DNA of 64,000 nucleotides from NCBI GenBank assembly GCA_963726085.1, contig CAVSAR010000001.1, positions 62,001-126,000 on the forward strand, given 5' to 3'. Below are positions 29,297 to 39,460 of the stretch, piece after piece. The stretch's first letter is position 1. The number at the start of each line of letters is the position of its first letter. Below the pieces are notes generated by a model. It saw only the letters and a program-made list of their open reading frames with translations. It ran no database searches and was not told where the DNA came from. The translations under genes were made by a program, and so were the position numbers. The DNA is from ZC4RG30 sp963726085 (lineage in GTDB: Bacteria > Pseudomonadota > Gammaproteobacteria > Steroidobacterales > Steroidobacteraceae).

Positions 29297-30577
29297 ATGA
29301 TTGATCCGAAGCTGCTGCGTAGTTCCCCCGACGATGTGGCGCGCAACCTGGCGCGCCGGGGATTCGTGCTGGATGTGGCCGCACTGGGTGCGCTGGAAGA
29401 GCGGCGCAAGGCCGCGCAGATCGAGGCCGACCGGCTGCGCGCGGAACGCAATGCAACGGCGCGCAGCGTTGGCCAGGGCAAGGTCAGGGGCGAGGATGTC
29501 AGCGCGTTGCTGGCGCAGGGAGAGCGGCTGGGCCATGAACTGGTCGCCGCGGAGGCGGCCAGCAACCAGGTGCAGGCGGAACTGGATGCCCTGCAGCTGG
29601 GGCTGCCCAACCTGCTGCAGGATTCAGTTCCCAGCGGCAGTGACGAACACGCCAATGTGGAACTGCGGCGCTGGGGTACGCCCCGGAATCTTGATTTTAC
29701 CCCGCGCGATCATGTCGAGCTGGGGGAGCGACTGGCCAACGGTATGGATTTCGAAGCCGGCACCCGCATCGCCGGCGCCCGCTTTGTGGTGCTGCGCGGG
29801 GCGATTGCGCGCCTGCATCGCGCGCTCGGGCAGTTCATGCTCGACCTGCACACGCGCGCGCATGGCTATACGGAAGTCTATGTGCCGTACCTGGCCTCGC
29901 CGGCGTCACTGACCGGCACCGGGCAGCTGCCCAAGTTCGAGCATGAACTGTTTGCGGTGCGCAGCGACCAGAACTTCTACTTGATACCGACCGCGGAAGT
30001 GCCGCTGACCAACCTGGTGCGTGACCAGATCATCGAGGCACGCGACCTGCCGCTGAAGCTGGTCGCCCACTCGCCATGTTTTCGTTCCGAAGCCGGCGCC
30101 TCCGGCAAGGACACGCGCGGCATGATCCGCCAGCACCAGTTCGACAAGGTGGAGATCGTGCAGATCGTGGCCCCGGAGCAATCGCGCGCCGCCCACGAAG
30201 AGCTGACCGGTCATGCCGAGGCCGTACTGCAGCTGCTGGGGTTGCCCTATCGCGTGGTGGCCCTGTGCGCGGGCGACATCGGGTTTGGCAGCGCCAAGAC
30301 CTATGACATCGAAGTGTGGCTGCCGGCGCAGCAACGCTATCGTGAGATTTCCTCGTGCAGCAATTTCGAGTCGTTCCAGGCGCGGCGTATGCAGGCGCGC
30401 TGGCGCAATCCGGCCACGGGCAAGCCCGAACCGCTGCATACGCTCAATGGCTCGGGTCTGGCCGTGGGCCGCACCCTGATCGCGGTGCTGGAAAATGGCC
30501 AGGCCGCCGACGGATCGATCAGCCTGCCGGCGGCACTGCACCCGTACTTTGGGGCCGAGCGCATCGACGCAACGTGA
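29297..30577 (+). CDS. serS: Seryl-tRNA synthetase
   Basis: 426 residues. MIDPKLLRSSPDDVARNLARRG starts the coiled-coil tRNA-binding arm. Class II motif 2 is in FRSEAGASGKDTRGMIRQHQFDKVE and motif 3 in LNGSGLAVGRTLIAVLENGQ. Charges tRNA-Ser in the cytoplasm. ATG 29297 follows 28 bases after the rarA stop. The tRNA-Ser(UGA) gene at 36.2 kb is one of its substrates. Confidence 0.97.
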   Translation: MIDPKLLRSSPDDVARNLARRGFVLDVAALGALEERRKAAQIEADRLRAERNATARSVGQGKVRGEDVSALLAQGERLGHELVAAEAASNQVQAELDALQLGLPNLLQDSVPSGSDEHANVELRRWGTPRNLDFTPRDHVELGERLANGMDFEAGTRIAGARFVVLRGAIARLHRALGQFMLDLHTRAHGYTEVYVPYLASPASLTGTGQLPKFEHELFAVRSDQNFYLIPTAEVPLTNLVRDQIIEARDLPLKLVAHSPCFRSEAGASGKDTRGMIRQHQFDKVEIVQIVAPEQSRAAHEELTGHAEAVLQLLGLPYRVVALCAGDIGFGSAKTYDIEVWLPAQQRYREISSCSNFESFQARRMQARWRNPATGKPEPLHTLNGSGLAVGRTLIAVLENGQAADGSISLPAALHPYFGAERIDAT

Positions 30578-30591
30578 CCGGGCTGCCGGCG

Positions 30592-32063
30592 TCAGTGCGA
30601 TTCAAGGATGGATTCCAGGTCGGTGCGCAGTGCCCGCAGCGAGCGCTCGGTGGACAAGTCATGTAGCTTGTCGGTGCCGTTGATGATGGCGGCAAAGGCC
30701 ATCCAGCCGCCGGATTTCTTACGCAGGTACCCCGCCAGCCCCAGCACCGGGTAGGGCGAGCTCAAGGTCCCGCTCTTGAGTGCGACCCGTTGCTGCCAGT
30801 CCGTGTTGCCGCCCTGCAGGAATGTAAAGGGCGCATCGGCCGGCACCACCAGTGAACCGTAGAACACCGGGAAGTGGCGCGGGTCCCGATACTCGCGCGC
30901 CAGCACTTCGACCAGGTTGCGCGCCGACACGCGGCTTTCGGTCGTCAGGCCGCTGCCGCTGGCCAATATCGGTGGCGACGCGTCGGGAGTGATGGCTATA
31001 GCGGGCAATCCGCCCACCAGCTGCTGCGCGGCGGCTGCCAGCGAGCGTGGCGCTGCTCCGAGCTTCACGGCGATGTCCATGGTCAAGACGTCGGCGATGT
31101 AGTTGTTTGAATAGCGCATCATCCGGCCGATTTGTTCCTGCAGCTGCAGCCCAGCGGTGCTGGCCAGCAGTTCAGTGGCGCCGGCAACGCTACCGGCAAC
31201 CGCTTCGGTCTTGCCCGAGACGCTGATCCCCAGCTGCATCAGTACCGATCGCAGCAGCAAAGCGGTGCCGATGGCCGGATCGGACATGGCGCGATGCAAC
31301 TGCCGCTCGGGTCCTGCGGCTGCGACCGTGCCGCCGACAATCAGGCGATCCCCGTCAGCGCCGGTGCTGCGTTCGACCTGCAGGTTGTCGCCGCCACTGG
31401 AAGTCATTACTTGGCCCTGGGTGGGGATGGGCATCTGGCCCACGCCGCAGCTGTGCAGCAGCGCCGGCTGGCCCGGTCGCGTGGGCCGTACGGCCACGCA
31501 CCAGCTGCCGTAGTTGACGCCGATGGCACTGGGTGCCGCGTTGTAGGCGCGATTGCTGCCCTGCTGGCTGGCACAGCGATCGGCGGTTGCGCATTCCAGT
31601 TCCCCAAATGGCGCGCGTTCCACGATTATCCGGCCGGTGATATTGCGCACACCCAGGCTGCGCAGCTGTGCGCCCAGTGACCACAGCCCCTGTTCGTCCA
31701 GCGTCGCATCGCCACTGCCGTGCAGCACCAGGTCGCCGTCCAGGGTCCCGTTGCGCGGCGCGGCTGCGCTGCGCAGCTCGGTGCTGAACGTAGTGTCCGG
31801 TCCGAAGGCATCCAGTGCCGCGGCGGCCACAAAGATCTTGCTCAGGGACGCCGGCGTCAGGCGGGTGGCGGGATTGAGTTCAGCCAGCGGCTTGGCGGCA
31901 TCAAGGTCCCAGATCACCGCGGAGACGGCCGCGCCCGCCGCCTGCAGCTTGCCCAGCTCTGCAAGTTCAGGGGCAGCAGCTGCGTACGCCATGCGGCGGC
32001 CATGGCCGCCAGCACAACGCCCGCCTGGAAGCCGGTCAGCAGCAGCCGCTGACGCAGTTCCAC
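30592..32063 (-). CDS. dacB: D-alanyl-D-alanine carboxypeptidase/endopeptidase (PBP4, DacB); signal peptide out of frame
   Basis: Peptidase S13 with all three active-site motifs: SLSK (TPASLSKIF), SNN (MRYSNNYIAD) and KSG (ALKSGTLSS). It trims or cleaves peptidoglycan cross-links in the periplasm. The clean frame runs from ATG 31992 (MAYAAAAPELAELG), but it lacks a signal peptide. One frame over, a proper one is encoded directly upstream (LLLTGFQAGVVLAAMAAA, from a GTG at 32063), so a one-base indel near 31990 most likely separates the two. Ends tail to tail with serS, 14 bases apart. Confidence 0.88.
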
Positions 32064-32215
32064 TTCTGGTCCAGCTGCGCGCGAAAGAATTCCGACGCGC
32101 TCATGGGCGTCTGCTGCGGGTGCGTGCGCTGCTGGTGCGCCAGGTATTTCTCGTAGGCATCATCCCCGGTCACCCCGCGCAGCAGACTGAACCCGGAGGC
32201 GAGAAACTGCTTCAT
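32036..32215 (-). CDS. YbdD/YjiX family small protein (DUF466), CstA partner
   Basis: 59 residues: GDDAYEKYLAHQQRTHPQQ, then TPMSASEFFRAQLDQKWN and a Cys-Cys end (CVSGCC), the hallmarks of YbdD/YjiX. These small proteins are always encoded after CstA- or BtsT-type pyruvate carriers and are needed for their function. Its ATG overlaps the cstA TGA by one base. The 3' end overlaps the proposed dacB start. Confidence 0.9.
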   Translation of the reverse strand: MKQFLASGFSLLRGVTGDDAYEKYLAHQQRTHPQQTPMSASEFFRAQLDQKWNCVSGCC

Positions 32216-34281
32216 CAGTGCGCGCGCGACAATGCCGCGGCGTCCAGCTGGGTACGGGTGAAGGGCGCTTCGGAGTTGGCAGGCACCGGCAGGCCGCGCA
32301 CCTGGCGGCTGCAGATGCGCAGCATCTCGAGGATCACCACCCACATTAGCACCGTGAAGAACACGGTGAGGTAGCCATCCAGGCGCTGGTTGAAGATCAG
32401 CGTCGGGGCAACCGCGACACGTTCCGGTGCCAGCGTGCCGGCGGCCAGTTTCGCGGCCATGTCGTTGGCCGCGGAGAAGAATCCCAGCTTGACGTCCGTA
32501 CTGAAGACCTTCTGCCAGGCCGCGGTCGAGGTCACGACCACGATCCAGGCCAGCGGCAGGGCAGTGACCCAGACATGGCGCAGCCGTGTGCTCTTGACCA
32601 GGATGCCGGTGGCCACCGCCAGGGCGATGGCCGCCAGCATTTGGTTGGCAATGCCGAACAGTGGCCACAGTATGTTGATGCCCCCATTGGGGTCGACGAC
32701 GCCGACGTACAGGAAGTAGCCCCAGGCCGACACGATGATGGAGCTGGAGAAAATCACCGACGGGTACCAGGAGGTCTGGCCCAGCGGCTTCCAGATCTGG
32801 CCCATGGCATCCTGCAGCATGAACCTGCCTACGCGCGTGCCCGCGTCCACCGTGGTCAGGATGAACACGGCCTCGAACATGATGGCGAAGTGGTACCAGA
32901 TGCCCAGCAGGCTCTTGCCGAAGGCCGAACCGAAGATGCTGGCCATGCCCACTGCCAGGGATGGCGCCCCACCAGTACGCGCGAACAGCGTGCTTTCCCC
33001 CATGTCCGTTGCCAGCTGGTGCATCTGGCCGGCAGTGACGGGGAAGCCCCAGCTGGAAATGGTCTGCACGGCGGCATCTGCAGTGGCCCCGACAACTCCG
33101 GCGCCGGTGTTGATGGCAAAGTACACGCCCGGATCCAGCAAGGTCGCGGCGATCACGGCCATGATGGCGACGAAGGATTCAACCGCCATGCTGCCGTAGC
33201 CGGCCAGGCGGATATCGCCTTCGCTGGCCACCAGCTTCGGGGTCGTGCCGCTGGATACCAGCGCATGAAATCCCGATAGCGCGCCGCAGGCGATGGTGAT
33301 GAACACGAACGGGAACACCTTGCCGGCGAAGATCGGCCCGGTGCCGTCGACGAAGCGCGTCAGGGCCGGCATCTTGATTTCCGGATGCATGATCAGGATG
33401 GCCACCGCCAGCAGTACCACCACGGCGATCTTGAGGAAGGTGGAAATATAGCCGCGCGGCGCCAGCAGCACCCATACCGGCAGGATGGCTGCGATCCAGC
33501 CATAGCCGATCACGAATCCCGCCAGCGTCACCCCATCCCAGTTCGAGCACGGAGCGGATCGCGGGACTGTGGTCGATGGCGCCCCCGGCGACCACCGCTG
33601 CCAGCATCAGCACCAGGCCGATCAGCGAGCCTTCCAGGATCTGCCCGGGCCGCCAGTGTCGTACATAAAAGCCCACCAGCACGGCAATGGGCACGGTCGC
33701 CAGGACGGTGGAGGTCGCCCAGGGGCTGTGCTTCATGGCGTTGACAATCACCAGGCCCAGCACCGCGATGATGATGATGACGATCATCAGCGTGCCGACC
33801 ACCGCGGCGGTCCCGCCGACAGGCCCCAGTTCGTCGCGCGCCATCTGGCCCAGGCTGCGGCCGTCGCGGCGCGTGGACATGAACAGGATCAGCATGTCCT
33901 GCACGCAGCCACCCAGCACGGCGCCGACGATTATCCACAGGTGCCGGGCAGGTAGCCGAACTGCATGGCCAGGGTCGGCCCGACCAGCGGCCCGGCGCCG
34001 GCAATGGCGGCGAAGTGGTGGCCGAATACCACCCAGCGATGGGTGGGCAGGAAATCGCGCCCGTTACTGAGCCGTTCGGCGGGCGTCGCGCGGTCGTAAT
34101 TGGCCACGAAGACCCGGGTCTCGATCCACCGGGCGTAAAAGCGGTAACCCAGGACGTAGATGCAGATACCCGCGGTGACGATCCACAGCGAATTGATCGG
34201 CTCGGCGCGCTGCAGCGCGATGCCGGCCAGGGCAAAGGCCCCGACCACGGCCAGCAGGATGCCACCCAGTTTCGCCTTCAT
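32215..34281 (-). pseudogene. cstA: Carbon-starvation protein A (CstA/BtsT-type pyruvate transporter), two frameshifts
   Basis: About 688 residues after joining. The N-terminal CstA domain (NSLWIVTAGICIYVLGYRFYARWI, GPTLAMQFGYLPG), the middle (GGCVQDMLILFMSTRRDGRSLGQMA) and the C-terminal half (GYGWIAAILPVWVLLAPRGYISTFLK, FIT-type IACGALSGFHALVSSGTTPK) are all intact in sequence but in three frames. Indels near 33940 and 33533 account for this. CstA is a multi-helix inner-membrane carrier that imports pyruvate (and peptides in E. coli) when carbon is scarce. Divergent from the thiamine-diphosphate enzyme. Confidence 0.88.
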
Positions 34282-34454
34282 CTTTCTTAACCCCCACTAT
34301 TCGGCTGGCCGGAGTGTCTCAGGATCGGCTTGCCTGCGCCAATCCCGGCCGGGAACTTCGGGGTCCCAACGGCCTCCTGATCCGGTGATAATGTGAATCC
34401 TAGGGCGAACGGGCATTTAATGCGCGGGCCAGTCAGAAGCAACAGGGGAAATCG

Positions 34455-36131
34455 ATGAACGTCGGGCAGATCACGGCACAGATTCTCAAGCGCGAAGGGG
34501 TGGAGGTTCTGCTCACCTATCCGTTCAATCCGCTCACCGAAAGCTGCGGCCGCAGTCGACATCCGGCCCATCGTCGTGCGCCAGGAGCGCGTCGGCGTCC
34601 ACATGGCCGATGCCATCAGCCGGCATGACCTCCGGTGACAAGGTCGGCGTGTTCTGCCTGCCAGGCGGCCCGGGCATCGAGAACGCCTTCGGCGCCGTGG
34701 CGCAGGCCTGGTCCGAAGGCGTGCCGCTGATCGTGATTCCCGGCGGCATCCGCGCGGCATCGCCTTCGTCAAGCCGAACTTCAATGCGACGCTCAACTTC
34801 CAGCACATCACCAAGCACGCCGAGATGGTCAGGACGCCCGAGCAGCTGGTGCCGGCGCTGCGCCGCGCCTTCAGCATCGCGCGCAACGGCCGTCCCGGAC
34901 CCGTGCTGATCGAGATTCCGGCCGACATGTGGAACGTCGAGGTGCCGGGCGAGATCGACTACACCCCGACGCGCCGCATCGCTGTCGGCGCCCGATCCCG
35001 GGACGTCGATGCGGCCGCCGCCGCGCTGATCACCGCCAAGCGCCCGCTGATCTACGCGGGGCAGGGCGTGCACTACGCCAAGGCCTGGGACGAACTCAAG
35101 GCCGTGGCCGAGCTGCTGGAAGCGCCGGTGTACCACCAGCCTGGAAGGCAAGAGCGCCTTCCCCGAGACCCATCCGCTGTCGCTGGGCTCGGGTGGCGTC
35201 GCCATGTCCACGCGCCGTGGCGGCCAACGTGGCAGGAGTCCGACGTGGTGTTCGGCGCCGGCGCCAGCTTCTCCGCGACCGGCTTCGGCATCCAGTTCCC
35301 GACCAAGAACAAGACGTTCATCCACAACACCCTCGATCCGCATGGACATCGACAAGAACATTCCGACCAAGATCGCCGCTGGTGGGCGATTCGAAGCTGG
35401 CGCTGGGCATGCTGCACGAGGCGCTGAAGGAGCGTCTGAAGAAGCCGCGCGGCCTGACCGCGGCAGGTTGCAGCGCGCATCAAGCAGCTGAACGACCCGT
35501 GGATGGCCGAGTGGCTGCCGCGCCTGACCAGCGAGGACAAGCCGCTGTCGCCGTATCGCGTGATCTGGGATCTGATGCACATCGCCGATGTGCCCAACAC
35601 CATCATCACGCACGATGCCGGCAGTCCGCGCGATGAGCTGTCGCCGTTCTGGAAGTCGACCACGCCGCTGTCCTACATCGGCTGGGGCAAGACCACGCAG
35701 CTGGGTTACGGCCTGGGGCTGGCCATGGGCGCCAAGCTGGCCCATCCGGACAAGCTGTGCGTCAACTTCTGGGGCGATGCGGCCATCGGCATGACCGGCA
35801 TGGACTTCGAGACCTGCGTGCGCGCCAAGATCCCCATCCTGTCCATCCTGTTCAACAACTTCGGGATGGCCATGGAGTTCAAGCGCGATGGCGGTCTCGC
35901 GCGAGAAGTATCGCTCCACGGACATCTCGGGCAACTACTCCGAGTTCGCCAAGGCGCTGGGCGGCCACGGCGAGCGGGTCACGGATCCGGACCAGGTCGC
36001 GCATGCGCTGGTGCGACGGCATCGCGGCCACCAAGGAAGGCCAGCCGGTGCTGCTGGAATTCATCACCACGCCGGACAAGGTCTATTCCAGGCCGCAGCG
36101 GGGCGGGTACCGGGGCGGGTCCAACTCCTGA
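34455..36131 (+). pseudogene. Thiamine-diphosphate-dependent acetolactate-synthase-like enzyme, multiply frameshifted
   Basis: Three-domain ThDP enzyme. The Pyr domain has the catalytic Glu (VVRQERVGVHMADA) and GPGIENAFGAVAQAW; the central domain has RPLIYAGQGVHYAKAWDELK; the PP domain has the cofactor motif starting GDAAIGMTGMDF and ending ILSILFNN. The protein closes with PVLLEFITTPDKVYSRPQRGG. At least seven indels are needed to join it. No regulatory small subunit (ilvN) is nearby, so it is probably not the biosynthetic acetolactate synthase; benzoylformate or oxalyl-CoA type reactions are possible but not shown. Confidence 0.78.
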
Positions 36132-36166
36132 CGCCATGAATCGGGCTGACGCATAATCCGCTCGTC

Positions 36167-36256
36167 GGAAGGGTGGCCGAGCGGTTTAAGGCTCCAGTCT
36201 TGAAAACTGGCGTTCCTTCACGGGGACCGTGGGTTCGAATCCCACCCCTTCCGCCA
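36167..36256 (+). tRNA. tRNA-Ser(UGA)
   Basis: 90 bases with encoded CCA. Acceptor stem GGAAGGG/CCCTTCC, D-arm GCCGAGCGGTTTAAGGC, anticodon stem CCAGT/ACTGG with loop CTTGAAA (anticodon TGA), a long class II variable arm, and T-arm with GTTCGAATC. It is the 5' border of the accessory region. Confidence 0.97.
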
Positions 36257-36594
36257 GTCTTTGATCTGGCGCTGGCTCGCGCGAGAAGGCAAACGCTGAA
36301 GAAGCCGTGATTCGCAGGCTTTGCCGATCTGCACAGCGTCCCGCAAGCGCTCGGTATGTCGCGACCAAGTGTGGGTACTTTCGGAGGTGCCGGCACTGCT
36401 GGCTCACGGGAGGTACCGCCAAAACGCCCAGCAACCGCCAGATTTCCATTGCGTAAACACAGGCAAGCTCGGAAAACTCTTTGAGGTGCGCGGGTTGCAT
36501 CGGAACGTGATGCCCATCGGCGGGGTGGTATTGGCGGTTGAACCACCGGTTCAACGGCAAACAGAAAACGCTCGCGCTGGGTACACTCGGCTGC
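36257..36594. other. Non-coding stretch between tRNA-Ser and MFS gene
   Basis: 338 bases with no convincing gene. It holds an inverted repeat at 36537-36555 just before the transporter and otherwise looks like neutral sequence downstream of a tRNA. The minus-strand frames crossing it are read-through of the tRNA. Confidence 0.5.
36537..36555. promoter_or_regulatory. Inverted repeat before MFS transporter
   Basis: GTTGAACC-ACC-GGTTCAAC is a perfect 8-base inverted repeat with a 3-base spacer, ending 39 bases before the transporter ATG. It suits a repressor operator (for example a MarR, TetR or IclR type), but no regulator gene lies next to it. Confidence 0.5.
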
Positions 36595-37884
36595 ATGCCC
36601 GTTACCGACTCGCTTGTTCACGCAAGGATGATGGTTGCCATAGGCGTGTTCGTCGCGCTGGTCGTTGACGGCATGGACCTGCAGATGCTCGCGCTGGCAT
36701 TGCCCAGCGTCTCGGGCGAACTGAAGCTCTCGCGCGTGGCGGCGGGCGCGCTCGGGACCTACACCTTGCTTGGCATGGGCCTCGGTGGCCTGCTGTCAGG
36801 GTGGCTCGCTGATCGCGTCGGGCGTGTTCGCGTAGTGTGGTGGTCCGTGTTCGTGTTCACCATGTTCACCGGCATCATCGCTGCGTGCCACTCGTATTGG
36901 CAGATCGCGCTGATGCGCTTCGTGTCGGGATTCGGAATCGGCGCGCTGTACACCATCGGCACCCTGCTCGCGGCCGAATACGTGCCGACGCGCGTACGCA
37001 CCACCGTGCTGGGCGCACTACAGGCCGGCTGGGCCGTCGGATTTGTGACCGCGGCGCTGCTCGCCGCGTACTTGCTCCCTCACTTCGGTTGGCGGCCGCT
37101 ATTCCTGTGCGCGATCGGGCCTGGCATCCTCGCACTCGCACTGCTGTGGAACGTACCGGAGCCTCCCAGCTGGATCGCCTCCCGCCGCGGTTCCCGAGCC
37201 GCAACGGCCCACCCGATCGCAGCTCTGTTTCTAGATCCGGGGGTCCGGCGCACGGTGCTCTTGTGGACGATCGCGTACATCGCGCTGCAGTTTGGATACT
37301 ACGGCGCGAACACCTGGCTGCCGAGCTATCTGGTCAGCGATCTCGGTGTGAGCACGCGGAGCATGGGGTGGTTCGTCGCCAGCACATATGCGATGACAGT
37401 AGTGGGCAAGGTCGTCTGCGGCTGGTTGGGCGACGTATTCGGACGTCGCGCGGTGTGGCTTGCTGCGGGCCTGCTGACTGCGGCGTATTTGCCGCTGCTG
37501 GTCTACACCGCCACGCCCTCCAACGTGCCGTATCTGCTGCTGGTGTACGGCTTTCTCTATGCTGCCCCATACGCGGTGAGCTCGACGTATCTCGCGGAGA
37601 GTTTTCCCTCGGGCGTTCGGGCGATGGGAGTTGCGGTGTCGTACAACCTCGGGCGCATTGGCGCAACCCTATCGCCGCTCCTGATCGGCCTCGCCGCCGA
37701 GCGCTATTCGATCGGGCTCGGTATCGCGCTGCTTGGTGTCGCGTACGCGGTCTGTGCGCTCGTGCCGGGCATGTTTATCCGCGAAAAGATGTTCGATCCA
37801 ACGATGGCTACGCCCGTCGTCCACGGGCAAACCCGCCCGGTACTGGCGGCGACGCCTGCGTCCGTCGCGGCCGGTCACGGATAA
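36595..37884 (+). CDS. MFS transporter, aromatic-acid:H+ symporter (AAHS) type
   Basis: 429 residues with about 12 membrane helices. The MFS signature is in GWLADRVGRVRVVWW after helix 2, and the DGxD-type first helix ALVVDGMDLQMLALALP is characteristic of AAHS carriers such as PcaK and BenK. The second half has the repeated loop GWLGDVFGRRAVWLAAG. Codon use leans to CTC and TCG more than the neighbouring core genes, hinting at a different origin. It is followed 23 bases later by a flavin-reductase-like gene. Confidence 0.88.
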   Translation: MPVTDSLVHARMMVAIGVFVALVVDGMDLQMLALALPSVSGELKLSRVAAGALGTYTLLGMGLGGLLSGWLADRVGRVRVVWWSVFVFTMFTGIIAACHSYWQIALMRFVSGFGIGALYTIGTLLAAEYVPTRVRTTVLGALQAGWAVGFVTAALLAAYLLPHFGWRPLFLCAIGPGILALALLWNVPEPPSWIASRRGSRAATAHPIAALFLDPGVRRTVLLWTIAYIALQFGYYGANTWLPSYLVSDLGVSTRSMGWFVASTYAMTVVGKVVCGWLGDVFGRRAVWLAAGLLTAAYLPLLVYTATPSNVPYLLLVYGFLYAAPYAVSSTYLAESFPSGVRAMGVAVSYNLGRIGATLSPLLIGLAAERYSIGLGIALLGVAYAVCALVPGMFIREKMFDPTMATPVVHGQTRPVLAATPASVAAGHG

Positions 37885-37907
37885 CGTTGCGCCGAGTTCC
37901 ATCAACG

Positions 37908-38540
37908 ATGTACTACGAAACTGACAAGAACAATCACGGTCTGCGCTACAACCCCCTCAAGGCATGTGTCGTGCCTCGGCCCATCGGCTGGATCACGTCG
38001 ATGAACGCGGCGGGAGTCGTGAACCTGGCGCCCTTTAGCTTCTTCAACGTGCTGAGCTACGACCCGCCCTTCGTGTTGTTCTCAGCTGGCGCGCACGAGC
38101 TCGACGGCGAAAAGAAGGACACTGTGGCCAATATCGAAGCAACGCGGGAGTTCGTCTACAACATGGCCACGTGGGCGCAGAAGGACGCGATGAATCAGAC
38201 ATCACGGATCCTCGAGCGCAATGTGGATGAGCTGCGCGCGGCGGGCCTCGAAGCGCTGCCATCGCGGCTCGTGTCGCCGCCGCGCGTGCGCGGTTCCCCT
38301 GTGCACTTCGAGTGCCGGCTGCACGAGATCGTGAGTTTGCCGGGGCGCGTGCCGTCGTCAGGTCATCATGTCGTGATCGGTCGTGTGGTGGCTGTACACA
38401 TCGACGACGCGGCGCTTACGGCCGATGGCCGCCTCGACGTGCTGAAGATCCGACCGATTGCGCGCCTGGGCTACAAGGACTACACCAGCGTCGACTCGAC
38501 ATTTCAGATGGAGAAGTCGACACCCGAGGATCGAAGCTAG
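37908..38540 (+). CDS. Flavin reductase-like FMN-binding protein (copy 1)
   Basis: 210 residues. KACVVPRPIGWITSMNAAGVVNLAPFS and SYDPPFVLFSAG are the FMN-binding signatures of the flavin-reductase-like split-barrel family; HVVIGRVVAVHIDD follows and the end is RLGYKDYTSVDSTFQM. Such proteins supply reduced flavin or bind FMN as oxidoreductases; the partner here is unknown. It is paired with the AAHS transporter. A clear paralogue lies at 50352-51044 on the other strand. Start at ATG 37908. Confidence 0.87.
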   Translation: MYYETDKNNHGLRYNPLKACVVPRPIGWITSMNAAGVVNLAPFSFFNVLSYDPPFVLFSAGAHELDGEKKDTVANIEATREFVYNMATWAQKDAMNQTSRILERNVDELRAAGLEALPSRLVSPPRVRGSPVHFECRLHEIVSLPGRVPSSGHHVVIGRVVAVHIDDAALTADGRLDVLKIRPIARLGYKDYTSVDSTFQMEKSTPEDRS

Positions 38541-39036
38541 GATTTGCGCGATGGCCGGACAACAGATGGAAGCCAATATGGGGCGAGGGTCATGCATGGT
38601 TTGCCCCGGCTTGACTGCCGGTTGGTGGCGCATGGGGCGCAGGACACGCCGGTCGGCGGGGGATTTTAAAGGCGGTGCTGTCTGACGGGGCATCCCGGAA
38701 GGGGCGGATTCGCAGCGCAGGGGTGGCAGGGTAGTCTGGCTTCCGGCAAGGTCCGCGGCACGCGCCCTCGGGAGCGGGGCTGGAACTTTCTGTCGTTGCC
38801 CGCTTCGTAGCGGCTGCTCATGATGCTGGATTATGATGCTGCCGAAGCCAGGCGCAGCCTCGGCCGGCAAGGGCGCGGTGATTTGCTCGCGGCGGATTGT
38901 GTGGCCACTTCCGAGGGCACTCAAATCTGTCATCAGGAAATTCTGCCCCGATAACAGCAGGTTGCGAGGGGGTTCGAATGCCACCCTTGCGCCAGGATTC
39001 GGTTAGGAACAATTGGTACAACAGTAGGGGATATAT
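38541..39036. other. Non-coding stretch with a tRNA-Ser-like 3' fragment
   Basis: 496 bases without a supported gene. At 38969-38994 it holds GGGTTCGAATGCCACCC followed by TTGCGCCA, which nearly repeats the T-arm, acceptor 3' strand and CCA of the tRNA-Ser at 36167 (two mismatches and one gap over 26 columns). No anticodon or 5' half is present. This is what an integration remnant would leave. Confidence 0.5.
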
Positions 39037-39420
39037 ATGGCGATCTTCACGCATGTGGTCTTGGGCGCAAACGACGTGCCCAAGTCACGCAAGTTCTATG
39101 ACGCGGCGCTGGCCACTTTGGGCATCAACAATCTCGGCCCCATGGGCGAGAACGCGTTTCTCTACGGCAAGGACGCACCGGAATTTGTCGTCACCAAGCC
39201 TGCCAATGGCAAGCCTGCCTGCTTCGCCAATGGCGGCACGCTTGGATTCGCGGCCCCCAGTCGCGCGGCTGTGCATGAGTTTCACAAGGCGGGCCTGGCC
39301 AACGGCGGCACTGACGAAGGTGCACCGGGACCACGCGCTTTTGCCCCGACGGCCTATGCGGCGTACCTGCGTGATCCGGACGGCAACAAGATCTGCACGT
39401 ATTGCTTCCTGCCGGCCTGA
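39037..39420 (+). CDS. VOC/glyoxalase-family protein
   Basis: 127 residues with the beta-alpha-beta-beta-beta VOC fold: FTHVVLGANDVPKSRKFYDAALATLGI near the start and YAAYLRDPDGNKICTYC at the end. Metal ligands of the usual His/Glu type are partly visible (His6 area, Glu55-like). Members are lyases, dioxygenases or binding proteins; the substrate cannot be told. A good ribosome site (TAGGGG) precedes ATG 39037. Convergent with the GGDEF gene. Confidence 0.85.
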   Translation: MAIFTHVVLGANDVPKSRKFYDAALATLGINNLGPMGENAFLYGKDAPEFVVTKPANGKPACFANGGTLGFAAPSRAAVHEFHKAGLANGGTDEGAPGPRAFAPTAYAAYLRDPDGNKICTYCFLPA

Positions 39421-39460
39421 TCTTCCGGCCCCAAGGGCCCAGGTGGCCATTGGCGTACGC

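Noticed and set aside
36064..36621. Minus-strand frame across tRNA-Ser
   Set aside because: Contains the usual tRNA-derived peptide (GGIRTHGPREGTPVFKTGALNR) and is not a gene.
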